Below are positions 58,051 through 59,650 of a stretch of DNA of 59,650 bases, in pieces. The notes below the pieces were generated by a model. That model was not told the origin of the DNA, made no database searches, and saw only the letters and a list, made by a program, of their open reading frames with translations. Every line of letters begins with the position of its first letter. Position 1 is the first letter of the stretch. The position numbers were made by a program, and so were the translations under genes. Source of the DNA: Pseudooctadecabacter sp. (GTDB taxonomy: Bacteria; Pseudomonadota; Alphaproteobacteria; Rhodobacterales; Rhodobacteraceae); the NCBI RefSeq assembly GCF_020627745.1, contig NZ_JAHDGE010000012.1, positions 1 through 59,650 on the forward strand, given 5' to 3'.

Positions 58051-58590
58051 ATGATTGCCCTTTATGACCGCACCGCCCACGCCCTGAACGCCTCCGCCGG
58101 TGTGATCCTGCCCACACTGGCCCGCTTCGTCTTTGCGGCCACCTTGTTGTTTTACTTCTGGAATTCCGCTGGCACCAAATGGGACGGCACCCCCTTCACC
58201 CCCGGTGTAGGCGGCTACGCACAGATCTTCCCCAAAGCGATGGAGGCCGTGGGCTATGACATCAGCCAGATGTCGGTCTTTCACTGGGCGGTCGTCGTGG
58301 GCGGCACCTTGGCCGAATACATCCTGCCCCTGCTGATCGTGATCGGCCTGTTTACGCGGCTGGCGTCCCTCGCGATGATCGGCTTCGTCGTGGTGCAATC
58401 GCTGACCGACCTTTACGGCCACGGCGGCATCGAACATGCGGAGACGTTGGGCGCCTGGTTCGACAACCTGTCAAACGGCGCGATCCTTGATCAACGCGCG
58501 TTCTGGGTGCTGCTGCTGGTGACGTTGGTCCTCAAAGGGGCCGGCCCGCTGTCCGTGGACCGTATCCTGAACCGCAGCCGCAGCTACTAG
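58051..58590 (+). CDS. bufD: DoxX-family membrane protein of the bufferin operon
   Basis: The 179-residue protein has four membrane helices and the DoxX-like stretch LPLLIVIGLFTRLASLAMI. It is the usual last gene of bufferin operons; proposed roles include redox coupling or a membrane step, but its function is unproven. The ATG at 58051 follows AAAGAAG. Its stop overlaps the stop of the convergent gene. Confidence 0.9.
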   Translation: MIALYDRTAHALNASAGVILPTLARFVFAATLLFYFWNSAGTKWDGTPFTPGVGGYAQIFPKAMEAVGYDISQMSVFHWAVVVGGTLAEYILPLLIVIGLFTRLASLAMIGFVVVQSLTDLYGHGGIEHAETLGAWFDNLSNGAILDQRAFWVLLLVTLVLKGAGPLSVDRILNRSRSY

Positions 58591-58949
58591 AAATGCGCCT
58601 TGTCCTCATCGGGTTTGCCCGCCGCGATCGCCAATAGACCGCCCAGGCCCGCAAATCCGATGGGGAACATCGTGGCCACGTTGAACCCGAAGGCCGCATA
58701 AAACGCCCCTGCCCCCAGCACCATCGCGATCCCGCCCCACAAGGCGCGGGATTTTGCCATGGCCCCGCCCGCGATGCACAACAAAGGTGCGATGAAAGAC
58801 GCGAACTGTACGAAACCGGGGTTGTCGAACAAGGTCGCCTGCGCCTCTGGAACGCGATTGGAAAACTCCACCGCCGCGAACCCGAAGAGCCCCACAAAAA
58901 TACCGATCAGCCCGCCGATCAGCCCCAAAACCCCTGCCGCATTGCGCAT
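58587..58949 (-). CDS. Four-helix membrane protein (DUF4064-like)
   Basis: The 120-residue protein has four hydrophobic helices with small Gly/Ala-rich packing faces and an acidic end (GKPDEDKAHF). The helix spacing resembles DUF4064 proteins, but the match is by eye. It overlaps the ArsC-like gene start (ATGA), so they are probably co-translated, and converges on bufD with overlapping TAG stops. Confidence 0.75.
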   Translation of the reverse strand: MRNAAGVLGLIGGLIGIFVGLFGFAAVEFSNRVPEAQATLFDNPGFVQFASFIAPLLCIAGGAMAKSRALWGGIAMVLGAGAFYAAFGFNVATMFPIGFAGLGGLLAIAAGKPDEDKAHF

Positions 58950-59272
58950 CAGTTGACCCCCAGTGCCTGTTTCGTGTCGTCGGTCCAGCCCTGCAGCCAG
59001 ACGCCATCACGGTCGATCACGGGGCGTTTCAGCAAGGTCGGGTGTTTCTTCAACAACGTGTCCAGATCCAGCGATTGTTCGACCTCGGACAGGCCCCGCC
59101 ACGTGGTGGACCGTTTGTTGATCACCGTCTCGCCAAAGGCCGCCACCATGGCCGCGCGGTCGTCGTCGCTGACCCCATCGGCACGCACGTCGATCACCTC
59201 GACCGCGTGTCCGTCCAATGCTTTCAATGCCTTGCGGCAGGTATCGCATGTTTTCAAGCCAAAGAACCGCAT
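58949..59272 (-). CDS. ArsC/Spx-family thioredoxin-fold protein
   Basis: The 107-residue protein shows the glutaredoxin/arsenate-reductase-like motif KTCDTCRKA (CxxC, Cys9/Cys12) and the family segments TTWRGLSE and LLKRPVIDRDG. It belongs to the YffB/Spx branch; arsenate reduction is not implied because no ars genes are near. The ATG at 59272 follows GGAGG. It lies next to the bufferin operon in the opposite direction. Confidence 0.87.
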   Translation of the reverse strand: MRFFGLKTCDTCRKALKALDGHAVEVIDVRADGVSDDDRAAMVAAFGETVINKRSTTWRGLSEVEQSLDLDTLLKKHPTLLKRPVIDRDGVWLQGWTDDTKQALGVN

Positions 59273-59438
59273 GAGTGCCTCCGATTTAAGCGTCACGCCA
59301 ACGGGGCCTCGCGTTCACGCCCCCTGCGCGGATTTGTCATTTGCATTTTGCGCAGCAGCCCTAACCTTAAAGACAGTACCGCGCCTCATGTGTCATGTGA
59401 CCCTGACCGCGCCAAAGATCAAGTGAAGGAGACGGATC

Positions 59439-59645
59439 ATGCCCAAAGGCACCGTTAAGTGGTTCAACACGACCAAAGGCTACGGCTTCATCGCGCCGGA
59501 AGACGGCGGGTCGGACATTTTCGTACATATCTCAGCGGTGGAGCAGTCGGGCATGACCGGCCTGGCCGACGATCAACCGGTCGAGTTCGACCTGATCGAG
59601 GGCCGCGACGGCCGCAAAATGGCAGGAAACCTGAAAGCGGTCTAA
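59439..59645 (+). CDS. cspA: Cold shock domain protein (CspA family)
   Basis: A complete 68-residue cold-shock domain with RNP1 KGYGFI and RNP2 DIFVHIS. It binds single-stranded RNA/DNA and acts as an RNA chaperone. The ATG follows AAGGAG. Intergenic 59273-59438 is its leader; no other gene is visible there. Confidence 0.97.
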   Translation: MPKGTVKWFNTTKGYGFIAPEDGGSDIFVHISAVEQSGMTGLADDQPVEFDLIEGRDGRKMAGNLKAV

Positions 59646-59650
59646 CCCGC

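Noticed and set aside
56063-58590. Methanobactin cluster
   Set aside because: The precursor is a secreted DUF2282 protein and the partner is DUF2063, not MbnC; no methanobactin transport genes are present.
58949-59272. Arsenate reductase for arsenic resistance
   Set aside because: YffB/Spx-like sequence and no ars genes nearby.

Overview
The window is a GC-rich, tightly packed chromosomal segment, most likely from an alphaproteobacterium of the Rhodobacterales (roseobacter group). This rests on gene content rather than a marker gene: class I polyhydroxyalkanoate (PHA) genes with PhaR and phasin, cobS/cobT, a DUF2842 gene behind purA, an hflK-hflC-DUF2065 run, and roseobacter-style amine/amino-acid ABC transport. 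No rRNA, tRNA, CRISPR array, insertion sequence or phage gene was seen, and nothing looks like a recently acquired island.

Layout. 1-4911: the end of a large Pro/Ala-rich membrane-anchored protein whose reading frame runs off the left edge through a perfect hexanucleotide repeat encoding (Pro-Glu)16, then a CPA2 cation/proton antiporter and a Nudix hydrolase. 4997-9567: divergent cobT/cobS, a secreted FG-GAP-like protein, a [2Fe-2S] ferredoxin, a lipoprotein and a 2OG-Fe(II) oxygenase-like protein. 9686-16918: envelope quality control and redox (Do-like protease, HflK, HflC, DUF2065, glutathione reductase, RpiA), with a Popeye-like membrane cNMP-binding gene inserted on the other strand. 17141-32379: housekeeping genes (sdaA, a Zn alcohol dehydrogenase, two EamA transporters, thiN, a long acidic disordered protein, purA, secG, pyrG, rlmJ), two TerB-like genes and a PhnD-like gene.

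32415-42508: a long catabolic operon with an ABC importer (ATPase, two binding proteins, two permeases), two glutamine-synthetase-like ligases, a class I amidotransferase, an unknown periplasmic protein and a PuuB-like oxidase. Together they read as uptake and gamma-glutamylation of an amine. 42648-45084: a DegT-type aminotransferase, a LysR regulator and a small protein. 45134-49757: phaR, phasin, phaC and phaZ, with CTGC-N3-GCAG-like sites placed on the phasin promoter and near phaR and phaC. 49771-53641: three alpha/beta hydrolases around a GPH/MFS transporter; one hydrolase has Gly where the catalytic Ser should be. 53896-55842: thrS.

56063-58590: the most interesting locus, a four-gene bufferin-type RiPP operon: a secreted four-cysteine DUF2282 precursor, a DUF692 MNIO enzyme, a DUF2063 partner and a DoxX membrane protein. 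By family knowledge it would make a cysteine-modified copper-binding peptide. The window closes with a small membrane protein, an ArsC/Spx-like protein and a cold shock protein.

Two DNA-level patterns cut across the regions: a dispersed intergenic motif (core TCTGGNNNAAAAANWCC, eight copies) and AT-rich palindromes of the CCAAAATTCG/CGAATTTTGG type.
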